Source: Bubalus kerabau
Lineage: Eukaryota > Chordata > Mammalia > Artiodactyla > Bovidae
Assembly: GCF_029407905.1 (NCBI RefSeq)
Contig: NC_073643.1
Span: 43,062,501-43,126,500 of the forward strand
Length of the DNA stretch: 64,000 bases
Direction of reading: 5' to 3'
How positions within the stretch are numbered: the first letter of the stretch is position 1; each line of letters starts with the position of its first letter. A model generated the notes under the pieces. It worked only from the letters and a program-made list of their open reading frames with translations. It had not been told where the DNA came from and searched no databases. A program made the translations under genes and the position numbers. Of this stretch, positions 21,050 through 32,306 are shown piece after piece.

Positions 21050-22371
21050 TCTTATTCCCAAATTCATCCTGAATTATTCTGTTTGTCCTTTATGCCAAAG
21101 CCATTACTAAAGTAATTCTCAAGGCTTGAAAAGCAGCTGGAAGACTTAAGGGTTTGATGACCAAGCCTGGGTCAGAGGGAAGGCAGGGTAATGAATAATA
21201 GACATGGCAAGGTGCAGAGGCACATACATGGAAGAATTCAAATAATGACCTTTCTAATGACATCTGAGTGAAAAACATTGGGTTGGTGAGAATGTGTAAT
21301 GGCTGTGGGGCCACACACAGTGAGAAATTGTCCTCCAATTTATTTGTGAAGTATGTCAGTGCTGAGAAAGGATAGTTTTGAAATTTTAACCTGATGTGTC
21401 ACGAAACATCAATCCTACACCTTCAGTCTCAGAGCAAATCCTCTTGCTGGAAGAGCCACTCATCCACCAAGATGAGGGAAAGAGAGACATAAATTGCTAG
21501 AAGCCTTCTGAATCAGATTAATCCCACGCCACAGAGGGAAAGGATGAAAATGATGGTTTGCAATCCTTCTGGGCTCATTCAATATAAAGATAATTGTTTC
21601 GGCTCTTGTAATGAAAACCCACATTTCTTTCCCCTGTAGTTTTGAATACGCTTTTCTTGTTCCTGATGGTTCATGAAAAATAAACATGAAGTTGTTTAGG
21701 ATGTTGACCTTGCCTAAAGTGGTTTAGAAGAATAACCAACATAGAGTGAACAAAGTAAACTCACATATTCTTTTACTTTGTGGCGAAATCCATTTATCCT
21801 AATGTTCATATTCACATCTCTGCTCCCTGCCCCAGGGTCTGTGTATCAGTGTTTGGTCCCTGAAAAAAATTTTTTCTAATCATACTCTCTAGATGGGTGC
21901 CCCGAAAATCGCCCAACAGGACCTTTTATTTGTGTTTCAATTCTTCTGTTGGTTATAAATTGTATGAACTCCCAGATGTAATCCAGTTCTAGCAGGGTAA
22001 TTTTGAGGACACTGTTTAATCTTTGAAGGAATAAATGTGAGTCCAAGCTCAGCTCTTCTGTCACATGACCAGGGATGAAACTCATTCTTGAGGAAGAACC
22101 TCAGAGCAGGGGATGACTCAGAGAACCCCAGACAGGCATGTGACCTTGAAAGTCCTGTAGTATCTCTGCCTTCCCGTAAATGATCCCGCTCTGTAGCCTT
22201 TAAATCAGTCCTACATCCTTCTCTACACCTGGGAACCCAGTGTGCTCTACGGTAGCTGCTTCCAGCCTGGAACCGCTCTGCTCTGTGATTGAGGGTGAGG
22301 ATTCCCTCGCTGTCAACAGCATCCTGTTACGGCCTCCCGGGAAATGAACATCCTGCCTGCCCGTGCTTTTG
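21050..22371. other. Unannotated intronic sequence
   Basis: No repeat family or exon recognised. Minus-strand frames of 69-84 aa in this interval have no known domain. Confidence 0.5.
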
Positions 22372-22373
22372 TA

Positions 22374-22454
22374 TTGGGTTGGCCAAAATGTTCGTTCGGG
22401 GTTTGTCCATAACATCTTACAGAAAAACCTGAATGAACTTTCTGGCCAACCCAA
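22374..22454. mobile_element. Mariner MITE with near-perfect hairpin, miR-2284/2285-like arm
   Basis: The arms ttgggttggccaaaatgttc and gaactttctggccaacccaa are inverted repeats, flanked by TA at 22372-22373 and 22455-22456. The 81-bp length is that of MADE1-like mariner MITEs. On the + strand the right arm (22424-22445) closely resembles mature miR-2285-type sequences of cattle as I remember them. Confidence 0.92.
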
Positions 22455-22622
22455 TATCTAGGATTCATTCTTTAATTCATTCATCCATTGCCTGCTGTGT
22501 TCCACATATTGGTACAGGTCCTGGGAGAATAAGAGGAATGAGGCATAGTCCTTGTCTGTCTTTAAGGACAGGTAAAATAGGGCTATAAGAGAGGAAGACT
22601 AAGAAGGTTGTAGAAGTTGTAT

Positions 22623-22830
22623 ATTGTTGTTTACTCACTAAGTCCCATCTGACTCTTTGCAACCCCATGGACTCTACTCCCCCAGGCTCCTCTCTCCATG
22701 GGATTCTCCAGGCAAGAATATTGGAGTGGGTTGCCATTTCCTTTCCGGGGGAACTTCCTAGCCCAGGGATTGAACCCATATCTCCTGCACTGCAGGAGGA
22801 TTTTTTACCACTGAGCCACCAGGGAAGCAC
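22623..22830 (-). mobile_element. Bov-tA SINE
   Basis: Complement of a full Bov-tA, ending ccactgagccaccagggaag. The 11-bp direct repeat agaagttgtat occurs at 22612-22622 and 22831-22841. Confidence 0.94.
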
Positions 22831-22849
22831 AGAAGTTGTATAGTTCATA

Positions 22850-23330
22850 TTAATTCCTTCTACCTGTATTGATTGAGTACCTACTATGTTTCAAGCACTT
22901 CAGGGAACTGGGATACAATGAGAGGAAAGACTGCCAAGGAAAAACTCTCACCTTATTGTCTTTCTCTACATGAAAATGAACAAGTAAAATAATTGCAGAT
23001 TTTGAGGAGTTTTAGAAAGGCTGTAAATGGTGCTGTGAAAAAGGAGAACATGGGGAGAGTGAGGGGGATGGGGGATAGGGGAATGGGCTGCTTCAGGTAG
23101 GGTGGTCAGAACAGGCCCACTGCAAAGGTGACCCATAAGCTGAGACCTGAGGAATGAGCAGAGTCCAGCCAAAGAAAGGGCCGGGGAGGGAAAAACTTCT
23201 GGGCTGAGGAAACAGCAGCAGAGATGAGCTTGGCAAAGTCAAGGAGCTTGCTGGAGCCTGGGTGGGCAGGGCTTCAGGGTGGAGAGAGAGGTGATGATGG
23301 AAGATACGTTTGAAGAGATGAGCAGAGGCA
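22850..23330 (+). mobile_element. Ancient LINE-like repeat (L2-like)
   Basis: Starts ttgattgagtacctactatg, then tttcaagcacttcagggaac and tgagacctgaggaatgagca. This is the most complete copy here of the old repeat also seen at 6.1, 34.1 and 49.4 kb. Subfamily not assigned. Confidence 0.55.
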
Positions 23331-23619
23331 TTGTTCTACCGGCATAAGTACAACACCACTGTAAGGAGTCGTACTTCTATTTTTAATGTACCTATTGTTT
23401 GGATTGTATTCTAAGGACAGAGGGTATTTCACTTGTGCTCAGTATGGTGTATCCTCTACAGTGATCTGGCTTTCAAGTTTCTAGGAAGTTGCATAGTTTG
23501 GTGTCATATCTCTTCTGGGCACTGCTTGTCTCCCCAGAATACCCTCCATACTCTGCTCTTTAGCAGCCAAGGAGACAGGATGCATGTGAATCCATCTCTA
23601 GCTCCAGGTGCTAACCTCA

Positions 23620-23870
23620 TTTAGTTAATCCAGAGGATGGCAAGCTTTTCCATAAAAGCCCAAATGGCAAACATTTTAGGCTTTGAGGGCTTGATGGTCA
23701 CTGTCACAATTATACGATTACCTTTAGAGCACAAAGGCAGCTATTCAAAGTATGTAAATGGATTTGTAAAAATGGGTGTGCCTGTATTCCAATCAAACTG
23801 TATTTGCAAAAGCACAGAGAGCAAGATTTGGCCCAGGGGCTGCCCATTGCTGGCTTCAGCCAACTCTTTG
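23620..23870 (+). mobile_element. hAT-Charlie-type MITE
   Basis: Carries the familiar DNA-transposon text cattttaggctttgagggct, later gtattccaatcaaactgtat and atttggcccaggggctgccc. The ends are degraded. The exact MER subfamily is not assigned. Confidence 0.7.
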
Positions 23871-23889
23871 CCACAGCGATGACTTTGAT

Positions 23890-25614
23890 CAGCCTGACCT
23901 AAGTCACTTAGAGAGTAAGATTCCCTCGGCTTCAGAAATAGCTGTTCCCAGATCCTGAAGGATATGTGGGAAGGCATGCTTGTAAATAAGAAGGCACTGA
24001 CCCTGATGCTGCTGGCCACCATCTTAGTATTCCCAGGATTCCAACCTGCTTTAGAATGAACCAGATGCTGAGGCCCAAATGGCAGAGATGGAAAGAAGTT
24101 GGATCCTTGGTCACATGATCGGGGGTTCTGAATTAACCAGCCCTGAATCCTGTATGACATCTAGACCTTTTGGTTACATGATTTAATAAAGTCCCCATCT
24201 TGTTTCATCCAGGAAGACTTGAACTTTCTGCTACTGTCCACGAAAACCATCCTCCATTTGATCATCTCCTCTAAAATATTCAGTTATTGTTACTCCTTAG
24301 TATGCTTAACTGGCAGTTTGAGTCAACAATTTCTAAAGTGTTTCTGCAATATCTGCAATACTCATCAGATGCCAATGGGGATTGTGGAGTGAAAGTCTGC
24401 GAATCAATGGCCCTAGAAGAGCTTAACTTCCCAAAGGCTCCCTTTAGTGCATGACCACAGGGTAATTCCATTAACTTTAATGACTGGTGCTGTACAAAAT
24501 GGGTCCTGTTAGTCTATTCTTCCCCTTCTTTCTGTGTTAAATCTTCTCCTGCAGCTAATTCTTCAGGGTAAGGTATGGGCACTGATGTCATTCATTCCTT
24601 GGCCTTTATTAATATATGCAGGACTCTCTCTCAGGGAAGGAGTGCTAAGTGAGTACATTAAAAATGAATCCACTGCCCCATTTGTGGACTGTGAGAAAAC
24701 CCCAGAGTCAGGGACATCGATGGATTATTATTGATTGTTCTAAGATCCAATAAAATCATAAATATGGCTCAGAACAATGACTGTGGCCACATTAGCAAAT
24801 TATCAAATCCATAACTTGCTTCGGAGCCTGGCCTCAGAGATTTAAATAAAGTGCCAGAGGGTAGAAAGTTGTATTTTAGGGATGTGACAAACCAGGGCTA
24901 GGAGAGAGAAATTTATGATTTAATTTGCTGTGCAATCTAATTGAGAATAACTATTAGATTTTCTTTAAAGTGAACTTTGATTAGGTTTTAGGTGTCAGAA
25001 ATAAACTGGAGATAGGGGTCAGTTTACACTTTTCTGGGAGTCTGTTGGGAGGGGAAAAAGAAGGTATTCATCGCATGGAATGACTTTCCTGGGTGACCTT
25101 GCTCCTTGCCTTCTGTTCTTATTTCCTTTGTTCAAATAATTAGGTTATACCTGAGACTAGCTGGTTCTTCCCAGAGACTTGCTTTTTACTTTCTTCACCA
25201 AGTGTCAATTTTCTCCCGTTTAGAAATAAATCAATTCGAAATGAAATTACCCAGAGCGTTCATTTTTCACCATCTAGTAAATGAGTCTCTCAAAAGAACA
25301 CAAGGTCCTCCCTTTTCAGCTCTGGCTGAATAAAATCCTTCTTCTCCACGGAAACGGTGCAGAGCTGTTGTGTCTGCCTTCTCCAGGCTTTCCATCTTTG
25401 GTGGACTACGTGTGAGGCGATATTTGCTCTGTAAAAGGTGCCGTCGGCCTCTCTGTAGGGTCCCACGTTTATTTTCTGAAGATCTAACCTGAAGTTGGGC
25501 TGCCTGATTTACAGTTCTAACACATAGCATGTGGAAAAAGCTGCTGTGGTATTGTAACACCCACTAGCCATTATAGGAGTTCACTGGAAGCTCCGGCCTC
25601 AGACGGCCTCCAAT
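23890..25614. other. Unannotated intronic sequence
   Basis: Minus-strand frames of up to 139 aa (23741-24160, partly over the hAT-like element) and 97 aa (25267-25560) show no recognised domain and no conserved splice context. No repeat recognised in the rest. Confidence 0.5.
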
Positions 25615-25657
25615 CACACACACACGCACGCACGCACGCACGCACGCACGCACACAC
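25615..25657. repeat. (CA)/(CACG) compound microsatellite
   Basis: CA units lead into seven CACG-type units (cgcacgcacgcacgcacgca) and return to CA. A strictly alternating purine-pyrimidine run of about 43 bp that is rich in CpG. Confidence 0.96.
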
Positions 25658-25659
25658 TG

Positions 25660-26460
25660 GTGGCTGGATTTTCAGGAATGGGTTGACTCTCTTTCAACTC
25701 ACTTCAGTTAAATGGAAAAGTGATTTGCACAAAGGTAAATGAGATTTCATGGTAATCTGTGTAGAACGGGCTGACGGACTTTTGCCGACAGTCAGCGGAA
25801 GCTTGAAAACCCAGCTGAGAAATGATAGATTACTGCTAACTGTCCTAATTATCCCTTGACACGCTGTTGAAACCTGACTAAATTTTGCTGAAACTTACAA
25901 ATAGGAAAGAAATTTAAGGTTTAATAAATTATCCATAATAGAAATGCTTAAAAGAGAGAGAGGAAAGGGAGAGAGAGCACGAGCAAGTGTCCTGGCCTAA
26001 GAGCTGCTACTGATCACCCAACAGCTTCTTGAGCCGTAGAAAGAGGCAGGAATTCGGTGAGGGAAATGTGTTAGATAAATTATAATTTTAATTGCCAACC
26101 TAATTGATGATATTTAGCATGCTTGTTAGGTTAAGGAAGACTCTGAGTCAACTCCCAAGGTCATTACGTTAATAGACCTAGTAAGCGTGTAATTTGCGAT
26201 GAGTTGATTTGTGAACATCTTTGTTCTCTGTAAACTGCCTCATCATCATACTAGCTTTAAAGGATCACGCACGGACTACATGTGTTTGTTTCTTGGTGTT
26301 TTAGTACAGTCATCTCGTACTTACCCATCTTCTCTATTTTATAGCCTTAGTTCACATAGAAGTCCATGTAAAATGCCTAGAGTGATGGCTAGCTTACTGT
26401 TTTAACAGCCATCTTATTCCAGTTTGGAGAACTCCAGTTAGAAAAGTTTACTGTAGCTGC
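25660..26460. other. Unannotated intronic sequence
   Basis: Contains a GA-rich stretch at 25953-25985 and AT-rich text with several TAATT/ATTA words around 26070-26130. No repeat family recognised. Confidence 0.5.
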
Positions 26461-26465
26461 CACAG

Positions 26466-26575
26466 CTGCTGCTGCTGCTGCTTCTCCTTCCTCTTTTTTT
26501 TAATATCCTCTTCTTCCTTTCTTCTCCCTCTTGCTCTTCCTCCTTTGCTTCCTCTTCTTTTATCTTTCTGTGAAT
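26466..26575. repeat. (CTG)n followed by a polypyrimidine tract
   Basis: Five CTG units (26466-26482), then about 90 bases of mostly C and T on the + strand, with only short interruptions (aatatc, and single G or A bases). Confidence 0.8.
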
Positions 26576-27366
26576 CAGCATGGCAAGAGCGAATGTTTAC
26601 TCTTTCATCTTTCTCTCTGGAGTCTGGGCATTCTGGATTAATTCTGTACTTTCTCTCCTTTCTTAAGAGAAAGAATTAATTAATTAATTAATCCTATTAA
26701 TTCTGTAGGATTTGAAAGAAATGTGTCCTCCTTCCTTTAAGGACTCATTGGTGCCTTTAACTGTATAGGCAGCCAGCAGCAATTTGCCAAACTGGTTCCC
26801 CACATCTAGATGTTGTCTGTTTTCTGACTCTTTTGTGTTAAACATGTTGCCTAGAATCACAAGGGATTCTGAAGATGATATAGGAGCAAGTGGTATATTG
26901 CAGTTCTTGGAACATCTTGTATATGTCTTAAGCTTGAGGGTGATTTCCCCAAGTACAGAGCCTTACCTAAGTCTGGATATTCTTACTGCAGATGAAGATC
27001 ATTGAAAATTAAATGGTTAGAAAGATCCTCTTGGCAGGCACTGCTGTAAGGTGGTATTTCTTGTCTCCTTTCCATATTTTTGAAGACCATCAAGTCTGTT
27101 CCTTGATATGGAGTCCCATGGTGTAAACCATCCTCAAGACCAATTGGTTATTGATAGATTTGCTCTTTGGTCTCACTGTGAATGAAAGCTGACAGCAGCG
27201 TGAATTGTGAACTAATATTCTTCCTTAACCAATCTCAGAGGGTTTTTTCCACACCTGGGGTATTTGCAGACACTGACTGTTCTCCTATCTAACACTCACC
27301 AAGCGTTTATGCTAGTTATTTCCCTCATAGCAGATATACAAAAGGCATTTGGAGCCCACTGGACTC
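26576..27366. other. Unannotated sequence with an (AATT)n run at 26673-26692
   Basis: Five tandem AATT units, otherwise no recognised repeat or exon. Confidence 0.55.
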
Positions 27367-27367
27367 T

Positions 27368-27906
27368 TTCAGTTCAGTTCAGTCACTCAGTCATGTCCAA
27401 CTCTTTGCAACCCCATGGACTGCGCATGCTAGGCTTCCCTGTTCATCAGCAACTCCCAGAGCTTACTCAAACTCATGTCCATTGAGTAGGTGATGCCATC
27501 CAACCATCTCGTCCTCTGTCATCCCCTTCTCTTCTTACCTTCAATCTTTCCCAGCATCAGGGTCTTTTCCAATGAATCAGTTCTTTGCATCAGGTGGCCA
27601 AAGTATTGGAGTTTCAGCTTCAGCATCAGTCCTTCCAATGAATATCTAGGACTGCTTTCCTTTAGGAAAAAGGACTGGTTGATTTCCTTGCAGTCCATGG
27701 GACTTTCAAGAGTCTTTTCTAACACCACAGTTCAAAAGCTTCAGTTCTTCAGTGCTCAGCTATCTTTATATTCCAACTCTCACATCCATACATGACTGCT
27801 GGAAAACCCATAGCTTTGACTAGATGGATGTTTGTTGCCAAAGTAATGTCTCTGCTTTTTAATATGCTGTCTAGGCTTGTCATAGCTTTTCTTCCAAGGA
27901 GTAAGC
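27368..27906 (-). mobile_element. BovB 3' tail, longest complete copy here (ART2-type, about 540 bp)
   Basis: From ttcagttcagtcactcagtc to tcttccaaggagtaagct. The minus strand encodes a stretch of the BovB reverse transcriptase C-terminus (EYFG-type region: LKLKLQYFGHLMQRTDSLEK), interrupted by stops. It is 5'-truncated like the other copies. Confidence 0.93.
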
Positions 27907-28269
27907 TTGGGGTGACAATTGGAAGCATAATTTAATGATAAGCAGCTAATTCATTAAACATTGGCAGGGTCGTAGAATCTTTTCAGTCTGAAAGCTCTGG
28001 GCATTTTCTGTAGAACAATTCAGGTACACATTCAATGTTTGCATTTAATTTTGGGAGCTCTCCTTGCCCCTGACTCCTATCCACTGGTTCTTTAACTGAA
28101 TTTACCTGAATTGTTGTCTTCCACTTCAGTATTTAGCATAGTTAGTATTACTAACCTAAATTGATGGGATGAATCTTGAGGCCGGTTACAAAGAGCTCTG
28201 TCCTCCCCATCTGAGAGATTTGAAATTATAAACTATTTCCCTCACTTATGAGAATTCTTTGCTCTGAAG

Positions 28270-28440
28270 ATTGAGACTAGCTCTGCTCACTCTTAGTTAT
28301 GTGGCTTTAAGCAAGTGTCTTGATACTCTCTCTGGCTTTGTTTTCTTGACCCTGAAACTGAAATAAGAATACAGTTCCCTCCTGCATAGGATTTTGTGAG
28401 TAATTCAGGAGGCCACAAATGGCTTTCTTGGAGCACTCTG
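28270..28440 (+). mobile_element. MIR SINE fragment
   Basis: Pattern agttatgtggctttaagcaa, then ttgaccctgaaactgaaata and a 3' part. Moderate similarity to MIR. Confidence 0.6.
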
Positions 28441-28640
28441 TTTGTATCAGTTATTTATTGTGACCCAGCCACAGGCCAGCTTGTCTTCTAGCTTCTGTTA
28501 GGACAGCAGAGAACAAAGAGAGGTGGTCCCTGCCCTCAGAGAGCATCTTCTCACTTGCCTTGTCATCATCGCCTCAGCAGTTTTGCCATTGCCCCTGGGT
28601 GAAGGAAGGCTGATCAGAGAGTCAACAGAAACCCTGGGAG
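28441..28640 (+). mobile_element. Ancient LINE-like repeat fragment
   Basis: Contains tggtccctgccctcagagag after a degraded start, as in the repeat at 22.85 kb. Family not assigned. Confidence 0.4.
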
Positions 28641-29336
28641 AGGAGTGAAGGTGAATCTCAGCTTCTTTCCAGTCCCCTCAACTCACCCTGTTAATGGGCC
28701 CCGGATTCTTATTGATATTGAGCACATTGGTTTCCAAGTAACCTGAGTTTGACTCCCTAGTCAAAAGGAGCTGAACATGCAGAGCTAGTTCTTCATGTTG
28801 AAAACTGTAGTCTATCAGATGTCACTGGGGGAAGAGGGTGGGGTGGATAGTCTCTGCAGGCATGCAGGTTGTCTGCGAAGCATGGCCCCTAAGATGGCTA
28901 TTTGCTCCACTGAGGAGCTTTATGCTATATTTCTTGTATCATGGATTCTTTTTTTTTTTTTTTTAATGGACAAGTGAATGATTTAGCAACCATTTCTTCC
29001 ATAGCCCTGCCGAGATAGGACAGTATTCTGGCATCAAACTCTACAACATGAAGTGGGGATTTTCTTAACCTTTGAAGACTAGGTATGACCTTAAACCAAT
29101 CTTACAAATCATAGGAACTCATTCCAGTCAGCTATTAAACTTGATTTCCCTCTTCAAAAGACTAAGCATGACTTGACATTACAATTAAGAAACTTGAGAG
29201 TTAGGAATTGAAATTTGAGAGTTACAAAGTTTAGACTTGAGTTAAATCTCAAGTTAAATTCAAGAGTGCAAAGTTGGAAGTTTAGCTGGAATTATGTTTG
29301 AAGTTAGGTTTTAAAATTTATATGGTTTTGTTCTTT

Positions 29337-29338
<2 letters not shown>
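28641..29338. other. Unannotated intronic sequence with a T-run at 28948-28964
   Basis: A stretch at 29185-29300 is rich in AAGTT/GAGAGTT words with a small inverted repeat (acttgag/ctcaagt at 29235-29255). No family recognised. Confidence 0.5.

Positions 29339-29377
<39 letters not shown>
29339..29377. repeat. (GT)n microsatellite
   Basis: Uninterrupted GT run of about 19 units, followed by atatatgtatgcatg. Confidence 0.96.
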
Positions 29378-29380
<3 letters not shown>

Positions 29381-29426
29381 ATATGTATGCATGTTCTTAA
29401 TGTCCTTACTAGATTTCCTTTGTGGG

Positions 29427-29637
29427 CTTGCTGGGTGGCTCAGTGGTAAAGAATCTGCCTTCCAATATGGGAGATGCATGTTTGATCCCTGGGTCAGGAA
29501 GATGCCCTGCAGAAAGAAATGGCAACCCATTCCAGTATTCTTGCCTAGAAAATCCCATGGACAGAGAAGCCTGCTGGGCTGCATTCTATGGGGTCACAAA
29601 AGAGTCTATTATGACTTAGCAACTAAATATCAACAAA
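29427..29637 (+). mobile_element. Bov-tA SINE
   Basis: Head gggcttgctgggtggctcag, BovA body and tail tatgacttagcaactaaata. Flanking gatttcctttg / gatctcctttg near 29412 and 29639 suggests a target duplication with one mismatch. Confidence 0.92.
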
Positions 29638-29649
29638 GATCTCCTTTGT

Positions 29650-30605
29650 AGCTTGATCTTACAGCCATGGGTTTTTGTTATCCTGGACAGCACTGTCAGA
29701 AGGAAGAGCAGAGCCCAGTACACCCAGAGCTCAGACTCATGCAACCCCTACATGGTTGGGATGCCTCCCCAGCAAAGTCTGGGATTGATGGCTGTGCTGT
29801 GGCCCCCCGAGAGGGCCCCTGCCGCCCGTCCTGTCCCACCCTCAGCAGTCCCTGCAGCCACTTCCACAGGCTGACCCTTGAGAACGTTTGTTATGCAAAC
29901 ACTCTGCCATCTGCTGTGCTGTGGGAGCTTCCAGGCTAGTCCAGAAACAGGTGTGGTGTCAAAGCAGCTTAGTGAGTAAACAGGTTGAAGGCAGGATTGG
30001 AGAACAGCCCACTCTGTTTTGAGCTTCATTGTTGACCCATGGAGCCTGGACCAGCCATGCCGTGCCTCGTCAGCGGCTGGCCCTTCATGTCTCTTTTGGG
30101 CTCCAGTTCGGTACCCCGAGGCTTTATGGTAGGATGCTTGGTGCTGGCATTTGACTTGCTGGTGGAAATTGGCATGGTGGTGTGAATCCCTCTGTGGGAT
30201 TCATGCTGGACTCATGCTTTGCAGTGGAAGCACCTCCCTTAACCTGTTTTTTCAGAGGCTTGGCCTTGTCAGAGCTGCAAGAATGCGTTCCTCTTGTCAG
30301 ATGAAGCATGGATTTCTTTTTCCCTTTTTAAATTCCAGTGAAGAATAAGTTCTTTGGCTGAAATGATGTCAGTGGAAGTTCTTTTGCGATGATGTGCTAA
30401 TTCAATTCTAATTGTTTCCCTTGACAGTAGCTTGTCAGTGTCACTGACAAAAGTGTGTGCACCTTCCTTAAGAGAATTGTTGGTTACGTCACGTTTTAAA
30501 AAACATAATGAGCATCATTTGTATTAATAATAATACTTTTTAAAAATAAATTGCAAGTTATAAAAGTGCTTCACATCGCATGCTTTAATTTTTTTGCATG
30601 CAGCA
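29650..30605. other. Unannotated segment with a GC-richer part at 29790-29880
   Basis: 29790-29880 is notably C/G rich compared with the surrounding intron (gaacgtttgttatg follows). The overlapping 73-93-aa frames in both strands have no domain I recognise. The minus strand at 30124-30309 has a Lys-rich 61-aa frame of unknown origin. Confidence 0.4.
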
Positions 30606-30609
30606 GAAT

Positions 30610-30780
30610 AGTGAAGAGGGTAAGGCTTTGTAACCAGAATGCAGAGGTTCAGATTCTGGTTCTCCTCCTTAATAGCCGTGTGACCTTGGGCTAGTTGTTC
30701 AACAGCTCTGATCTTCAGTTACCTCATCTGTAAAAAGGTGATAATGGTAGTGCCTGGCTTTGCAGGCACTATTATAATAG
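30610..30780 (+). mobile_element. MIR SINE
   Basis: Clear MIR core: ttaatagccgtgtgaccttg, then cttcagttacctcatctgta and ggtgataatggtagtgcctg. Confidence 0.85.
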
Positions 30781-30784
30781 TTTT

Positions 30785-30950
30785 ATATTATAAAGCATTT
30801 TTATATTTCCAACATTGTGTGAAGTGCGCATTTTATCTTTATTTAAAAGGTGAGGTGACTGAGGCTCGGAGGGAAAAAAAAGTGACCTGCTCAGCGGCTA
30901 GAATCCAATCAGAGGGACAGCTGAATGGAAATACAGACCCATGACATCTC
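30785..30950 (-). mobile_element. MIR-like SINE in opposite orientation
   Basis: Complement of a MIR core: ggtgaggtgactgaggctcg then gtgacctgctcagcggctag. With the previous MIR it forms a second inverted pair of old SINEs. Confidence 0.65.
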
Positions 30951-32081
30951 ATTTACTGAGAAAATGTTGGCCAAGTCCGATTGAATTCACTCACACAGCC
31001 TGGTTTCTGTAGCCCCAGCCTCCTCGGAATGTGGCTGATAAGCACAGCTCCCAGCGATAGCTTTTAAACCACAACAATTCATTGTCTGGGTCAGAGCAGA
31101 ATGGAATCTGGAAGTTTGCTTTACAGAGAAATCTCTCTCGGGTAGCATTTTCTAAGCTGAGAAGGCAGAGAGGGCTTTGTAAACTGGTATTTGAGATGTC
31201 CTAAATCCTCCTCTTCACAGGATAAGTAGGCGCCTCTCTTCAGTTACAAACACATTACATGCTCACACTTGGATATTGTTTAAGAATATGCATAACACTT
31301 TTTTAAAATACAGCCCATGTATAACCAGTTTTATCTTTTTAAAAAAATGATCAACTACTAACCTACAAGAGTGTGTGGTGACCAGTAACGTCCTTCGCAG
31401 GGTGTTGTTCTAAGCTTCAGATTCAGAAGTTCTGTAAGACTCAGTACCTGTCCTCCAGGTGTTTGCAATTGTGTAGGAAGGATGTGAAACACACAAAAAT
31501 AGCCAGAAATGCCAAGAGGCATGTCATAAGGACCACACGTTAAGTTTAAGGTCAAAAGTAAAGACGTGGATTCAGATGGTTAGGGAAGTTCCCTGGATGT
31601 AAGAGAATTTTGTGTGTCAGTGAAGCTGTTCTACAAGAAAAAGAGGATAATGAATGGACTGTGCGAAGTATTAGAGGCAGCAGCCACTAGAAGGATTAAC
31701 TGTGGTTGCTTGTTTTCAGGTTTTAGCACGTCATTTCATTAATAACTTGGACATCTTAAAAGTAGAATCATTAAATCCAGTCTTTAAAGAAACACATCAG
31801 CATCAATAGAGTTAGTAATTGTGCGGTAGGCTTATCAGCATTGCATCCAGAGACACTCCCAGTCGCATTATCACGCTCGGGGGCCTGGGTCCTTATTGCT
31901 GACACAGTTGCAAAGCTGTGGTGGTGATTCTCACATGTTCTCTCTGTTCTGTGACTAAGCTGCTATCAATATCACGTGCACAGATAACATCCATTTCTAG
32001 TGTCTTTCTTCTGCTGTGCTACACAGAGAGCATCATGAAACCATTTGGAAGATGAATATAGGGAGGCATACGACCTTGTGT
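30951..32081. other. Unannotated intronic sequence
   Basis: No young repeat. A possible ancient-repeat remnant lies at 31430-31560. The 65-aa minus frame at 31358-31555 is not recognised. Confidence 0.45.
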
Positions 32082-32103
32082 CTCTGTGTGTGTGTGTGAT
32101 GTG

Positions 32104-32306
32104 TACTCAGTCAGTCGTGTCCAACTCTTTGCGACCCCATGGACTGTAGCCCACCAGGCTCCTCTGTCCATTGGACTTCCCAGGTAAGAATACTGGAGTG
32201 GGTTGCCATTTCCTCCTCCAGGGGATCTTTCCCACCCAGGGATCAAACCCTTGTCTCTTGCATTGGCAGCCAGATTCTTTAGCACTAAGCCACCCAGGAA
32301 GCCCAT
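32104..32306 (-). mobile_element. Bov-tA SINE adjoining a (GT)n run
   Basis: Complement of a full Bov-tA ending aagccacccaggaagccc, immediately preceded by GT units at 32082-32098. Confidence 0.93.

Noticed and set aside
23741..24160. 139-aa minus-strand open frame
   Set aside because: Partly over a hAT-Charlie-like MITE; no recognised domain, splice context or codon signature.
25615..25657. CRISPR-like array from regularly spaced short repeats
   Set aside because: It is a simple tetranucleotide microsatellite with no spacers, in a mammalian intron.
30124..30309. Lys-rich 61-aa minus frame as a possible processed pseudogene
   Set aside because: I could not match it to any family, there is no poly(A) tail or target duplication visible, and the frame is short. 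Left as unassigned sequence.
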